Assembly (NCBI GenBank): GCA_963575745.1
Contig: CAUYUJ010000922.1
Location: 43,561-107,560, forward strand
DNA from: Prorocentrum cordatum
Taxonomy: Eukaryota > Sar > Dinophyceae > Prorocentrales > Prorocentraceae
Reading direction: 5' to 3'
Length of the DNA stretch: 64,000 nt
Below the pieces are notes generated by a model that worked only from the letters and a program-made list of their open reading frames with translations, was not told the origin of the DNA and searched no databases. Within the stretch, counting starts at the first letter, position 1. Each line of letters opens with the position of its first letter. The translations under genes and the position numbers were made by a program. This document shows, in pieces, positions 1 through 9,458 of the stretch.

Positions 1-769
1 TTCGTATTATTCGAGTCATCTTGAGAGACGCTCTCGGTTTTCTGTACTTAACTCGACAGCTACAGAGCTGGTAAGCACAGCTAATCGATTCAGAATGATC
101 AGTCGCGTTCGTCTGTTGAATCCAGAGGTCTGAAATCGGTCTGAAATCGGTCCGCAAACCTATTGGTATTATTCGAGTCATCTTGACAGACGCTCTCGGT
201 TTTCTGTACTCAACTATAGCTATAGAACAGCTACAGAGCTGATGCTTACAGAAACCGTTGCAGAATCATCAGTCGCATTTGTCTGTTGAATCCAGAGCTC
301 TGAAATCGGTCTGCTGCCCGATCTATGATCGCGAAACTATTCGTATTCTTCCAGTCATCTTGAGAGGTGCTCTGGGTTTTCTGCACTAAGCTCGAGCTGG
401 GGGGGGCTACAGTGCTGGTGATCACAGGAACCGATTTGAAGTCATCAGGCGCGTCCGCCTGTCGAATCCAGAATTGTTCAAGTCATCCTGAGAGGTGTTG
501 TCGGTTGTCTGCACGTAACTCGGGCTGTAGGGGGGCTGCAAGACAGGTAATTACAGGAGTCGATTCGCAGATATCAGAGTCATCTTGAGAGGTGCTGTCG
601 ATTTACGCACGTAACTCGGACTGTAAGAGAGCTACAGAGCTCGTACTGCAGATTATCGAGAAGCATCGGGGGCGTTCGGCTGTTCCATCGAGAGGTCTGA
701 AATCGCTTGGGCTGGGAAACTATTAGTTTTCTGTATTTTTCTCCATATTATATATTGTCAGGAAGCTCT
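1..769 (+). repeat. Satellite array, about four units of the 175-180 bp repeat
   Basis: This is the first of many arrays of one degenerate repeat. Each unit runs through recognisable blocks: TATTCGTATT.TTCGAGTCATCTTGA, then CTCGGTTTTCTGTACTTAACTCG, then an imperfect hairpin CTGTAG-N5-CTACAG, then CAGAAACCGATTCAGAATCATCAG, CGCGTTCGTCTGTTG, and TCTGAACTCGGTCTGCT. Spacing between successive GAGTCATC blocks is about 173-180 bp. Units diverge from each other by many substitutions and small indels. The open frames inside are chance frames. Nothing gene-like is visible. Confidence 0.85.
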
Positions 770-932
770 ACGAGTCCCCCAGCGGTAACAGTGTTCTGGC
801 GTGTGATCTCTTTGCTCGTTTTCGACGCTACCAGCTCGATGGTACCATTTACTGCCAACAAGCACGGGCGGGATCGGCCGTAACTCGTAGAGCTTCCCGT
901 AGCAAGTTATTGCTGGAAGCTCAAGAGTAATA
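770..932 (+). repeat. Fragments of family A element ends
   Basis: A family A 3' end (GGAAGCTCTACGAGT, 770-784) is followed by a disrupted hairpin start (CCCAGCGGTAA). About 90 bp follow that resemble the A head (CAGCTCGATGG, TACTGCCAA, GGCGGGATCGGCCG). A solo A 5' end (ACTCGTAGAGCTTCC) then begins near 883. It is immediately repeated by the A element at 933, so two 5' termini lie in tandem about 50 bp apart. Confidence 0.6.
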
Positions 933-2091
933 ACTCGTAGAGCTTCCCTTAGCAAGTCATTGCTGGAAGCTTAAGAGTAATTCCGGGGCGCTGGAGGGCT
1001 AGTTGGCGAGAAAAATCTCGACGGACCTTTTGCTGACTTTTGGTCGGTTGAGAATTTTGTTCTCGAAATTCAACAATTCGTTTGTGCTCTAGTATTTTTC
1101 CCCATGATATTTGATCTTATTCCTGCTCGCCGTCTTGATCTCAGCTCGATCGGGTATCTTTTACTGCCAAATTGCAGGCAGGCGGGAACGGCCGTTTTAA
1201 GTTATCTTGACACGCGATAGCGGTTTTCTGAACATAACTCGAGCTTTAGGACAGCTAGAGAGCTGGTAAGCACAGCTAATATATTCAGAATAATCAGGCG
1301 CGTTCGCCTGTTGAAGCCAGAGGTCTGAACTCGGTCTGCTAGCCTAGCTAGGTCCGCAAACCTATTGGTATTATTCGAGTCATCTTGATAGACGCTCTCG
1401 GTTTTCTGTAGTTAACTCGAGCTATAGGACAGCTACAGAGCTGATGCTCACAGAAACCGATTCAGAATCATCAGTCGCATTTGTCTGTTGAATAGAGCTC
1501 TGAACTCGGTCTGCTGCCCGATTTAGAATCGCGAAACTATTCGTATTGTTCGAGTCGTCTTCAGAAGTGCTCTCGGTTTTCTGCCCTCGACTCGGGGGGG
1601 GCTACAGTGCTGGTGGTCACGGGAATCGATTCGAAGACATTAGGCGCGTCCGCCTGTCGAATCCAGAGCTCGGAACTCGGTCTGCTGCCCGAACTAGGTC
1701 CGTGAAACTATTGTATTGTTCGAGTCATCCTGAGAGATGCTGTCGGTTTTCTGCACTTAACTCGGGCTGTAGGGGGGCTGCAGTGCTGGTAATCACAGGA
1801 GTGGGTTCGCAGACATCAGACGCGTACGCCTGTCCCATTCAGAGGTCTGAACTCGGCTGATACTCGAGCTGGGTTGCCAAACTGTTCGTTTTGTTAGAGT
1901 CATCTTGAGAGGTGCTGTCGATTTTCGCACGTAACTCGGGCTGTAGGAGAGCTACAGAGCTCGCAAAGAAGACAATCCAGAAGCATCTGGGGCGTTCGGC
2001 TGTTGCACGGAGAGGTCTGAAATCGCTTGGGCCAAAAACCATTCGTTCTTTGCATTTTTCACATTATATATTGCCAGGAAGCTCTACGAGT
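933..2091 (+). mobile_element. Family A inverted-repeat element, complete
   Basis: The element is bounded by a perfect 15-bp terminal inverted repeat, ACTCGTAGAGCTTCC at 933-947 and GGAAGCTCTACGAGT at 2077-2091, and is 1,159 bp long. A non-satellite head (about 980-1,195, with GGTCGGTTGA and AGCTCGATCGGGTA blocks) is followed by about five satellite units. No protein-coding capacity is visible, so it would depend on a transposase supplied elsewhere. Retrotransposon E1 lies directly beyond its 3' end. The copy at 23,069-24,227 has exactly the same length. Confidence 0.75.
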
Positions 2092-2096
2092 CCCCC

Positions 2097-2135
2097 TGGC
2101 TCAAGCCCCCCTGGCTCAAGTCCCCCTGGCTCAAG
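2097..2135 (+). repeat. Three tandem spliced-leader-like relics at the 5' end of E1
   Basis: TGGCTCAAG occurs at 2097, 2112 and 2127, each preceded by a run of C. The dinoflagellate spliced leader ends in TTTTGGCTCAAG and is added to mRNAs by trans-splicing. Tandem truncated leaders are expected when a leader-capped mRNA is reverse-transcribed, reinserted, transcribed and trans-spliced again. The nine matching bases are seen directly. The interpretation is inference. Confidence 0.55.
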
Positions 2136-2299
2136 GCAAGCAGGCCGCCTGCACTTGTTTGCGGCGTCAGGGGGTCACACGTTTGTCGCCTAGAGTGATA
2201 TTGCACTGCCTTTCATTTGACACGTTTGATCGCCTTGAGTGGTCTTCAATTGATTTGTTTTGCTGGGTGCTTCCGAGGCAGTCTCTGCAATCTTTCGCT

Positions 2300-3664
2300 A
2301 TGCCACACGTACGGAGTGCAAGTGCTCGCATTATGCGTCGGGCGCTGGCTGTTCAAAACGGATACTGTGTGCATTCACCTGTTCGTTTGCCTCTGGAAGG
2401 TTTGGTGCCACCTACGTGTCTCCCACCACCAGGGCTGGAACGGACGACTGCCGATTTGGTTCTAGATTATCTCTTGTTGCGCGATCCACCTGTTGTTAGA
2501 TACAGTTTGGAGGAGGAGGAGGCTGCCATTACGACCGTTTCGGGGAATCTTTCTTGCCGTATGCTTCAAGCCAAATATCCATGTGCCCCTTCGGCAAATG
2601 CTGGAGTGCTGGCTGCTGATTCCGTGTTTGATGTTGGATTGCAGACTCGGTATAATCATTTGGAGGTGGAGCAAGCTGCCGTTGCGACACTCTCGGACAA
2701 TTTTTCTTGCAGTTTGATGCGGGAGGAGGTTGGTCAGGGATTCGGAGGCGATCAGTTCTCTCAGATGATGGTGGTTTGCCCACGGGTCTCTTCGGTAGAT
2801 ATTGGAGTGCAGGCTTCTTCTAGTATGGATGTTGCGGACTCTCATTGTGAAGTCGGCTGTCAGACAGAGAGTGTCGTTGGGATGGAGGGAGGAGCTTCCG
2901 GAGTTCTTCTTGGGAAAGTGACCGTGGCGGCGGAGGAGGAGCTGGAGGCGCCCTCGAGTGCGGAGTCTTCTCCGAACGTGCAGTCTGATTCCGATAGCCG
3001 CGCCTTGTCAGGTGCGTCCCAGGGGTGTCTGAATCGTCCCGTCACGCTCAATGAGGTATCGAATCCTGTACGAGGTCACCGCAAAAGCAGAGGAAAAGGC
3101 CAACGATATCATAGCAGCGCCAAGCCGGCCAAGAGCTCTAAAGGCGCCAACATACGAGGAACTGTTCTTGGGAAAGTGACTGAGGAGGCGGAGGAGGAGT
3201 CGGAGGCAGTATCCGATGTCACGCTCGTCGTGGCATCGAACCCTGGCTGCAAGAACGAGGAGGAGGATAATGTTCATATTGAAGCTGTTGCTCAGATGGA
3301 GCAGGAGGAGGTGGCTCAGGAGGATTTTCGCCTGTACCTGGAGAAGGCGCTAAATCTTCGTATCAGAAAATACAGATTTGTACGGACGACTGCTACGGAC
3401 GGCGTCGTGTCAACGGTGCACGTGCCAGATTTCCTTTCTGAATTTCGAGCCTGCGATGAGGACGAACGGGACTGTTGGATTTGGGATGCGTTCCAAACCT
3501 TCAGGGATCACGATTCAATCGAAGCCGTCTTACATGACCTTCAGCAGGTTATGGACAGTGCTGCCCAGCCGTCTGCTCTTGTGAAAGAGGCGAAACACCT
3601 CTACGACAACTTTATGGAATTATGTGAATTGCAGAGCAGCGGAGAGCTTGATGGAATTATTTGA
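2300..3664 (+). CDS. E1 ORF1 protein, 454 aa, retrotransposon ORF1-like
   Basis: ATG at 2300 is chosen because E5 starts with the same motif (MPHVRS....MRRA). Upstream in-frame codons run into the flanking element. The protein has a basic N-terminus, then short D-x-G-x-Q-T-like motifs (DVGLQT near residue 111, DIGVQA, EVGCQT), acidic stretches and a basic RGHRKSRGKGQR segment. The block around LLGKVTVAAEEELEA is repeated further on as VLGKVTEEAEEESEA, which suggests an internal duplication. The C-terminus (to GELDGII) is helical and acidic and differs from E2. I recognise no known catalytic domain. An RNA-binding or chaperone role is inferred only from its position in a retrotransposon. The stop is TGA ATT. 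Confidence 0.6.
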   Translation: MPHVRSASARIMRRALAVQNGYCVHSPVRLPLEGLVPPTCLPPPGLERTTADLVLDYLLLRDPPVVRYSLEEEEAAITTVSGNLSCRMLQAKYPCAPSANAGVLAADSVFDVGLQTRYNHLEVEQAAVATLSDNFSCSLMREEVGQGFGGDQFSQMMVVCPRVSSVDIGVQASSSMDVADSHCEVGCQTESVVGMEGGASGVLLGKVTVAAEEELEAPSSAESSPNVQSDSDSRALSGASQGCLNRPVTLNEVSNPVRGHRKSRGKGQRYHSSAKPAKSSKGANIRGTVLGKVTEEAEEESEAVSDVTLVVASNPGCKNEEEDNVHIEAVAQMEQEEVAQEDFRLYLEKALNLRIRKYRFVRTTATDGVVSTVHVPDFLSEFRACDEDERDCWIWDAFQTFRDHDSIEAVLHDLQQVMDSAAQPSALVKEAKHLYDNFMELCELQSSGELDGII

Positions 3665-3903
3665 ATTGACTACGCATGCTTCTGTTGTGTTTGTGCCTTC
3701 CTCTCCCCCGCTGTTTCTGTCCCTGGGCTCGCTTTGGCTCCTTGGGCTTCCCTGCTCCCCGCTTGCTCTCCCTTTGGCTCCCCGCTGGCTGGACTCATGA
3801 GAGCTACAGGCCGTGCTGTTCGTGTTGCTATCAATTCATGTATCAGTGTTCTGACTTCATATATTTACGACAACAGAGACATTGTATCAGACGTATCCGT
3901 GGA

Positions 3904-4284
3904 GGATCGTGGGAGGCCAGAGGTGGCCAAACTATTACTCGCTGGTTTGCATATGATAAGTTCCTCAGTACTCGTAAGACTGCTCTCCGTGGTGCATTCG
4001 ATGGGGGTGTCAGTAATGAAGGATGTGGAGGTGGGTGGTGGCTTCAGATTGGCGTTGTAGGTAGGGGTTCCAGCGTGCAGGTGGATTTTCCCATCTCCTC
4101 CTCCTCCTCCTCCTCCTCCTCTTCCTCCTGCACCAGCTCGCACAGCTTCCATTGGCACGATGTGGCCGAGGAGGCGATGAGCTTGCCTCCTGGTAGCACA
4201 GTAACCTGCTGTGAACTTACTGCCTGCGCTGCCCTGACGAGAGCTGCTGCTAAGGTGGCGTGCGCTCTGCTGCGACCTACCTAA
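3904..4284 (+). pseudogene. E1 remnant of the C-terminal RNase H half
   Basis: The reading frame matches the end of the E3 and E4 proteins: AFDGGVSNEGCGGGWW corresponds to CWDGGVSSEGAAGGHW (E3) and AYDGGVSSAGAGGGWW (E4). Further on STVTCCELTACAAL matches the second acidic motif. The first catalytic-type Asp is at codon 4000-4002 and the Glu at 4213-4215. A TCC microsatellite (about 4095-4128) adds a serine run between them. The other RNase H half and the reverse transcriptase are deleted, so the fragment cannot be an active enzyme. Confidence 0.65.
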
Positions 4285-4310
4285 GATGGTGGGGGGCTCA
4301 GTTGCACTGC

Positions 4311-4361
4311 TCCGCCGATTCGGATTCGGATTCTAGTGGCGGACCGCAAACCGCAAAAAAA
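4311..4361 (+). other. E1 3' stem-loop and A-tail
   Basis: TCCGCC (4311-4316) pairs with GGCGGA (4338-4343). The loop is decayed compared with the inner hairpins of E2, E3, E4 and E5. Downstream comes GACCGCAAACCGC and seven A, nearly the same tail as E2 and E4. Confidence 0.55.
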
Positions 4362-5559
4362 GGAAGGTTGACGGTTTACCGCCGGCGCCCAGTTCCGGGG
4401 CGCTGGAGAGCGAGTTGGCAAGAGAAATTTCGACGGACCTTTTGATGACTTTTGGTCGGTTAAAATTTTGTTCTCGAAATTCAACCATTCGTTAGAGCTC
4501 TAGTATTTTTTACCGTGATATTCGATCTTATTCCCGCTCGCCATCTTGATCTCAGCTCGATCGGGTACCTTTTACTGCCAAAAAGCGTCCAGGCGGGATT
4601 GGCCGTTTCGAGTCATCTTAATACGCGGTGTCGGTATATTGGACTTAATTCGAGATAGAGGACAGCTACAGAGCTGGTAAGCACAGCTTATGGATTCAGA
4701 ATGATGAGTCTCGTTCGTCTGATGCATCCAGAAGTCTGAACTCGGTCTACTAGCCGAGCTAGGTCCACAAACCTATTCGTATTATTCGAGTCATCTTGAC
4801 AGGCGCTCTCGGTTTTCTGTACTTCTCACGAGCTATATGACAGCTACAAAGCTGATAATTACAGAAACCGATTCAGAATCATCAGTCGCGTTCGTCTGTT
4901 GAATCTAGAGCTCTGAACTCGGTCTGCTGCCCGATCTAGAATCGCGAAACTATTCGTATTCTTCGAGTCATCTTCAGAGGTGCTGTCGGTCTTCTGTACT
5001 TAACTTAGGCTGTAGGGGGGCTACAGTGCTGGTGGTGACAGCAATCGATTTGGAGACATCAGGCGCGTCCGCCTATGGAATCCAGAGCTCGGAACTCGGT
5101 CTGCTGCCCGAACTCGGTCTGCGAAACTATTCGTATTGTTCGAGTCATCTTCAGAGGTGCTCTCGGCTTTCTGCACTTAACTCAGGCTGTAGGGGGCTGC
5201 AGGGCGGGTAATCACAGAAATCGATTCGGAGACATCAGATGCGTCGGCCTGTCGCATTTAGAGGTCTGAACTCGGTCTGATATTCGAGCTAGGTTTGCCA
5301 AACTATTTGTTTTGTTCGAGTCATCCTGAGAGCTGCAGTCGATTTACGCGCGTAACTAGCGCTGTAGAAGAGCTTCAAAGGTCGTACAGAACACAATCCA
5401 GTATCCGGGGCGTTCCGCTGTTGCATCGAGAGGTCTGAAATCGCTTGGGCTGAAAAACTTTTCGTTATCTGCCATTTTTCCGACATTATATATTGTCAGG
5501 AAGCTCTACGAGTCCCCTGGCGGTAAGAAAGGTTGACGGTTTACCGCCGGCGCCCAGTT
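4362..5559 (+). repeat. Family A head, satellite array and hairpin
   Basis: The 3' half of the interrupted hairpin (4362-4390) is followed directly by an A-type head (GGGGCGCTGGAGAG) lacking its 5' inverted repeat. About five satellite units follow, then the 3' repeat near 5500, and a new hairpin at 5517-5550 with stem GGCGGTAA / TTTACCGCC. No coding potential is seen. Confidence 0.75.
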
Positions 5560-6506
5560 TTAAGTCATCTTGACACGCGATGACGGTTTTCGCAACATAA
5601 CTCGAGTTTCAGGACAGCTACAGAGCTGGTAAGCACAGCTAATCGATTCAGAATGATCAGGCGCGTTCGCCTGTTGAATCTAGTCTGAACTCGGTCTGCT
5701 AGCCGAGCTCGGTCCGCAAACCTATTCGTATTATTCGAGTCATCTTGACAGACGCTCTCGGTTTTCTGTACTTAACTCGAGCTATAGGACAGCTACAGAG
5801 CTGATACTTACAGAAACCGATTCAGAGTCATCAGTCGCATTTGTCTGTTGAATCCCGAGCTCTGAACTCGGCCTGCTGCCCGATCTAGAATCGGAAAACT
5901 GTTCGTGTGGTTCGAGTCATCTTGAGAAGTGTTCTCGGTTTTGTGTACTTAACTCGGGCTAGGGGGGCTACAGTGCTGGTGGTCACAGGAATCGATTTGA
6001 AGACAGCGCGTCCGCCTGTCGGATCCAGAGCTCGGAACTCGGTCTGCTGCCCGAACTAGGTCCGTGAAACTATTGTATTGTTCGAGTCATCCTGAGAGGT
6101 GCTGTCAGTTTTGTGCACTTAACTCGGGCTGTAGGGGGGCTGCAGGGCTGGTAATCACAGGAATCGATTCGGAGACACCAGGCGCGTCCGCCTGTCGCAT
6201 TCAGAGGTCTGAACTCGGTTTGATACTCGAGCTGGGTTGCCAAAACTATTCGTTTTGTTAGAGTCATCTTGAGAGGTGCTGTTTCTTTACGCACGTAACT
6301 CGGGCTGTAGGGGAGCTACAGAGCTCGCAAAGAAGACAATCCAGAAGCATCGGGGGCGTTCGGCTGTTGCACCGAGAGGTCTGAAATCGCTTGGGCTGAA
6401 AAACTATTCGTTCTCTGCATTTTTTCCATATTATATATTGTCAGGAATCTCTAGGAGTCCCCCGGCGGTAAGGAAGGTTGACGGTTTACCGCCGGCGCCC
6501 AGTTCC
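5560..6506 (+). repeat. Satellite array ending in hairpin
   Basis: The array starts inside a satellite unit (TTTTAAGTCATCTTGACACG) right after the previous CCCAG, with no A head. About five units follow, then an A 3' end with one substitution (GGAATCTCTAGGAGT) and a hairpin at 6462-6495. Here the loop reads GGAAGGTTGACGG, the variant seen at the E1 3' junction. Confidence 0.75.
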
Positions 6507-7637
6507 GGGGCGCTGGAAAGGTAGTTGGCAAGAAACATCTCGACGGACCTTTTGCTGACTTTTGGTCGGTTGAAAATTTTGTTCTCGAAGTTAGAGCTCT
6601 AGTATTTTTTACCGTGGTATTCGATCTTATTTCCGCTCGCCATCTTGATCTCAGCTCGATCGGGTATCGTTTACTGCCAAAGAGCACTGCGGCGGGATAG
6701 GCCGTTTCGATTCATCTTGATACGCGCTGTCGGTATATTGGACTTAAATCGAGATACAGGACAGCTACAGAGCTGATAAGCACAGCTTATCGATTCAGAA
6801 TGATCAGGCGCGTTCGTCTGTTGCATCCAGAGATCTGAACTTGGTCTGCTAGTCGAGCTAGGTCCGCAAACCTATTCGTATCATTCGAGTCATCTTGACA
6901 GGCGCTCTCGGTTTTCTGTACTTAACTCGAGCTATATGACATCTACAGAGCTGATACTCACAGAAACTGATTCAGAATCATCAGTCGCGTTCGTCTGTTA
7001 AATCGAGAGCTCTGAACTCGGTCTGCTGCCCGATCTAGAATCACGAAACTATGCGTATTGTTCGAGTCATCTTGAGAGGTGCTGTCGGTTTCCTGTACTG
7101 AGCTCAGGCTGTAGGGGGGGGGCGGGGCTACAGTGCAGGTGGTTACAGGAATCGATCCGAAGACGTCAGGCGCGTCCGTTCGTCGAATCCAGAGCTCGGA
7201 ACTCGGTCTGCTGCCCGAACTAGGTCCGTGAAACTATTCGTATTGCTCGAGTCATTCTGAGAGGTGCTGTCAGTTTTGTGCACTAACTCGGGCTGTAGGG
7301 GGGCTGCAGGGCTGGTAATCACAGGGATCGATTCGGAGACACCAGGCGCGTCCGCCTGTCGCATTCAGAGGTCTGAACTCGTTCTGATACTCGAGCTAGG
7401 TTTGCCAAACTATTCGTATTCTTCGAGTCATCTTAAGAGGTGCTTTCGATTTACGCACGCAGCTCGGGCTGTAGAAGACCTAGAGAGCTCGTACAGAAGA
7501 GAATCCAGAAGCATCGGGGGGCGTTCGGCTGTTGCATCGAGAGGTCTGAAATCGCTTGGGCTGAAGAACTATTCGTTCTCTGCAATTTTTTCGACATTAT
7601 AGATTGTCAGGAAGCTCTACGAGTCCCCCGGCGGTAA
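6507..7637 (+). repeat. Family A element lacking its 5' end, with satellite units
   Basis: An A head (from GGGGCGCTGG, about 6507-6715) is followed by about five satellite units and the A 3' end GGAAGCTCTACGAGT near 7611-7625. The first half of the hairpin is at 7629-7637 and is interrupted by the 23-nt retrotransposon tail. No gene is seen. Confidence 0.75.
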
Positions 7638-7643
7638 GAAAGG

Positions 7644-7666
7644 TCGACCGCAAAGTCCGCAAAAAA
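7644..7666 (+). mobile_element. 23-nt micro-copy of a retrotransposon 3' tail
   Basis: These 23 bases are identical to the last 23 bases of E2 (20,884-20,906): TCGACCGCAAAG, then TCCGC and six A. They interrupt a hairpin and are flanked by GAAAGG on both sides (7638-7643 and 7667-7672). This is an extreme 5' truncation, with reverse transcription stopping just before the 3' stem-loop. Confidence 0.8.
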
Positions 7667-7700
7667 GAAAGGTTGACGGCTTACCGCCGGCGCCCAGTCA

Positions 7701-7885
7701 AGCTGGTCACCGCCGGGAACCTCGTAGAGCTCCCTGCACGTCCATAGATTCCCGGAATCTTTTCATCCAACGTTGGTTCCTCTCCAAGTTTTGATAGTAA
7801 TACTGGACCTACAGACCTGAGAATTTGACTGGCAGGCGCGGCATAACCCACTACAAGTGCGAAAAATCTGGTTTCTCAAATAGAT
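7701..7885 (-). mobile_element. Family B fragment, minus strand
   Basis: Read on the minus strand it contains the B core blocks (GAGAAACCAGATTTTTCGCAC, TAGTGGGTTATGCCGCGCCTG, CCAGTATTACTATCAAAAC) and ends at GGAGCTCTACGAGG. The first half of the element is missing. Confidence 0.6.
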
Positions 7886-7932
7886 GGGACTGGGCGCCGG
7901 CGGAAATCGTCAACCTTTCTTACCGCCGGGGG

Positions 7933-9101
7933 ACTCGTAGAGCTTCCTCCTGACAGTATTAATGTCGAAAAATAATGCAGAGAACGAATAGTTTTTCAGG
8001 CCAAGCGATTTCAGACCTCTCGATGCAGCCGAACGCTCCCGATGCTTCTGGATTGTCTTCTGTGCGAGCCTGTAGCTCTCCTACAGCCCGAGTTGCGTGC
8101 GTAAGCCGACAGCAACTCTTAAGATGACTCGAACAATGCGAATAGTTTGGCGGACCTAGCTCGAGGATCAGACCGAGTTCACGCCTCTGAATGTGACAGG
8201 CAGACGCGTCTGATCTCTCTGAAACGATTCCTGTGATGCCAGGCCTGCAGCCCCCCTACAGCCCGAGTTATGTGCAGAAAAAGAACAGCACCTGTCAGCA
8301 TGACTCGAACAATACGAATAGTTCCGCGGATTTAGTTCGGGCAGCAGACCGAGTTCCGAGCTCTGGATTCGACAGGCGGATGCGCCTGATGTCTCCAAAT
8401 TGATTCCTGTGACTACCAGGACTGTCTCCCTACAGCCCGAGTTTCGTACAGAAAGCCGACAGCACCTCTCAAGATGACTCGAACGATGCGAATAGTTTCG
8501 CGATTCTGGATCGGGCAGCAGACCGAGTTCAGAGCTCTGGATTCAACAGACGAACGCGACTGATGATTCTGAATCGGTTTCTGTAAGTATCAGCTCTGTA
8601 GCTGTCATATAGCTCGAGTTAAGTACAGAAATCCGAGAGCGCCTGTCAAGATGACTCGAATAACACGAACAGGTTTGCGAACCTAGCTCGGCTAGCAAAC
8701 CGAGTTCAGACCTCTGGATGCAACAGACAAACGCGCCTGATCATTCTAAATCGATTAGGTGTGTTTATCAGCTCTGTAGCTGCCCTGTATCTCGAGTTAA
8801 GTCCAATATACCGAGAGCGCGCGTCAAGATGACTCGAAACGGCCGATCCCGCCCGTGTGCTTTTTGGCAGTAAAAGGTACCCGATCGAGCTGAGATCAAG
8901 ATGGCGAGCGGGAATAAGATCGAATATCACGGGAAAAAATACTAGAGCTCAAACGAATTGTTGAATTTCGAGAACAAAATTTTCAACCGACCAAAAGTCA
9001 CCAAAAGGTCCGTCGAGATTTTTCTTGCCAACTCGCTCTCCAGCGCCCCGGAATTACTCTTTAGCTTCCAGCAATAACTTGCTCAGGGAAGCTCTACGAG
9101 T
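7933..9101 (-). mobile_element. Family A inverted-repeat element, complete, minus strand
   Basis: A perfect 15-bp terminal inverted repeat bounds it: ACTCGTAGAGCTTCC at 7933-7947 and GGAAGCTCTACGAGT at 9087-9101, 1,169 bp. On the minus strand the order is head, about five satellite units, 3' end. The hairpin associated with its 3' end lies at about 7898-7931. Orientation is opposite to its neighbours. Confidence 0.75.
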
Positions 9102-9363
9102 TACTTGGTAGCGTCCAAAACCCGGAGAGCGAAGAGACCCTTCGGGGACGGGAAATCTTTCTTGGAAAGCTCTGGGAAGCTCCCGGCAGCGCTGCTGAAG
9201 GGCTGCCAGAAACGCTTCCATGCGTGCCTGCACGCGTGCAGGCACGCGTGGAAGCTTGCCGGAAGCACTCCCGGACCCGTTGCCGGGTCAGGCGAGTCGC
9301 TGCGGGGAACGTGGACCGCAGCGGAGAAGCTGCTGGCGGGCACAACCACGTCCGGCTTCTAAT
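9102..9363. other. Non-repetitive island with a 42-bp palindrome
   Basis: About 260 bp match none of the repeats elsewhere in the window. They contain a near-perfect 42-bp palindrome at 9214-9255 (21-bp arms, one mismatch, no spacer), beginning GCTTCCATGCGTGCC. Open frames exist on both strands, which is expected for a GC-rich palindrome. I recognise no protein. Confidence 0.5.
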
Positions 9364-9458
9364 ACCTCGTAGAGCTCTTCGGCATAACTCGTAGAGCTCC
9401 CCTTAGCAAGTTATTGCTGGAAGCTTAAGAGTAATTCCGGGCCGCTGGAGAGCTAGTA
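9364..9458 (+). repeat. Stacked 5' ends of family B and family A
   Basis: A B 5' end (CCTCGTAGAGCTCTTCGGC, 9364) is followed after 25 bp by an A 5' end (ACTCGTAGAGCTCC) and its first 50 bp, then by a second B 5' end at 9459. TA precedes each CCTCG. The stacking suggests nested or aborted insertions. Confidence 0.6.

Larger units (their letters stand above)
2097..4361 (+). mobile_element. Non-LTR retrotransposon E1 (ORF1-only, internally deleted)
   Basis: The 5' end carries three TGGCTCAAG copies 15 bp apart. An intact ORF1 (2300-3664) follows, then a jump to the last part of an RNase H domain (from about 3904), a 3' stem-loop and an A7 tail (4355-4361). The tail is followed by GGAAGGTTGACGG, the family A hairpin loop, so the 3' junction is clear. 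At the 5' junction the CGGCGGTAA half of the hairpin is missing, so no duplication is preserved there. Endonuclease and reverse transcriptase are absent. It must have moved with enzymes from another element. Confidence 0.7.

Noticed and set aside
1375-1560. Hammerhead ribozyme in the satellite unit
   Set aside because: The nearest core is CTGATGC...GAAAC; the invariant A after CUGANG is missing and no stem II can form.
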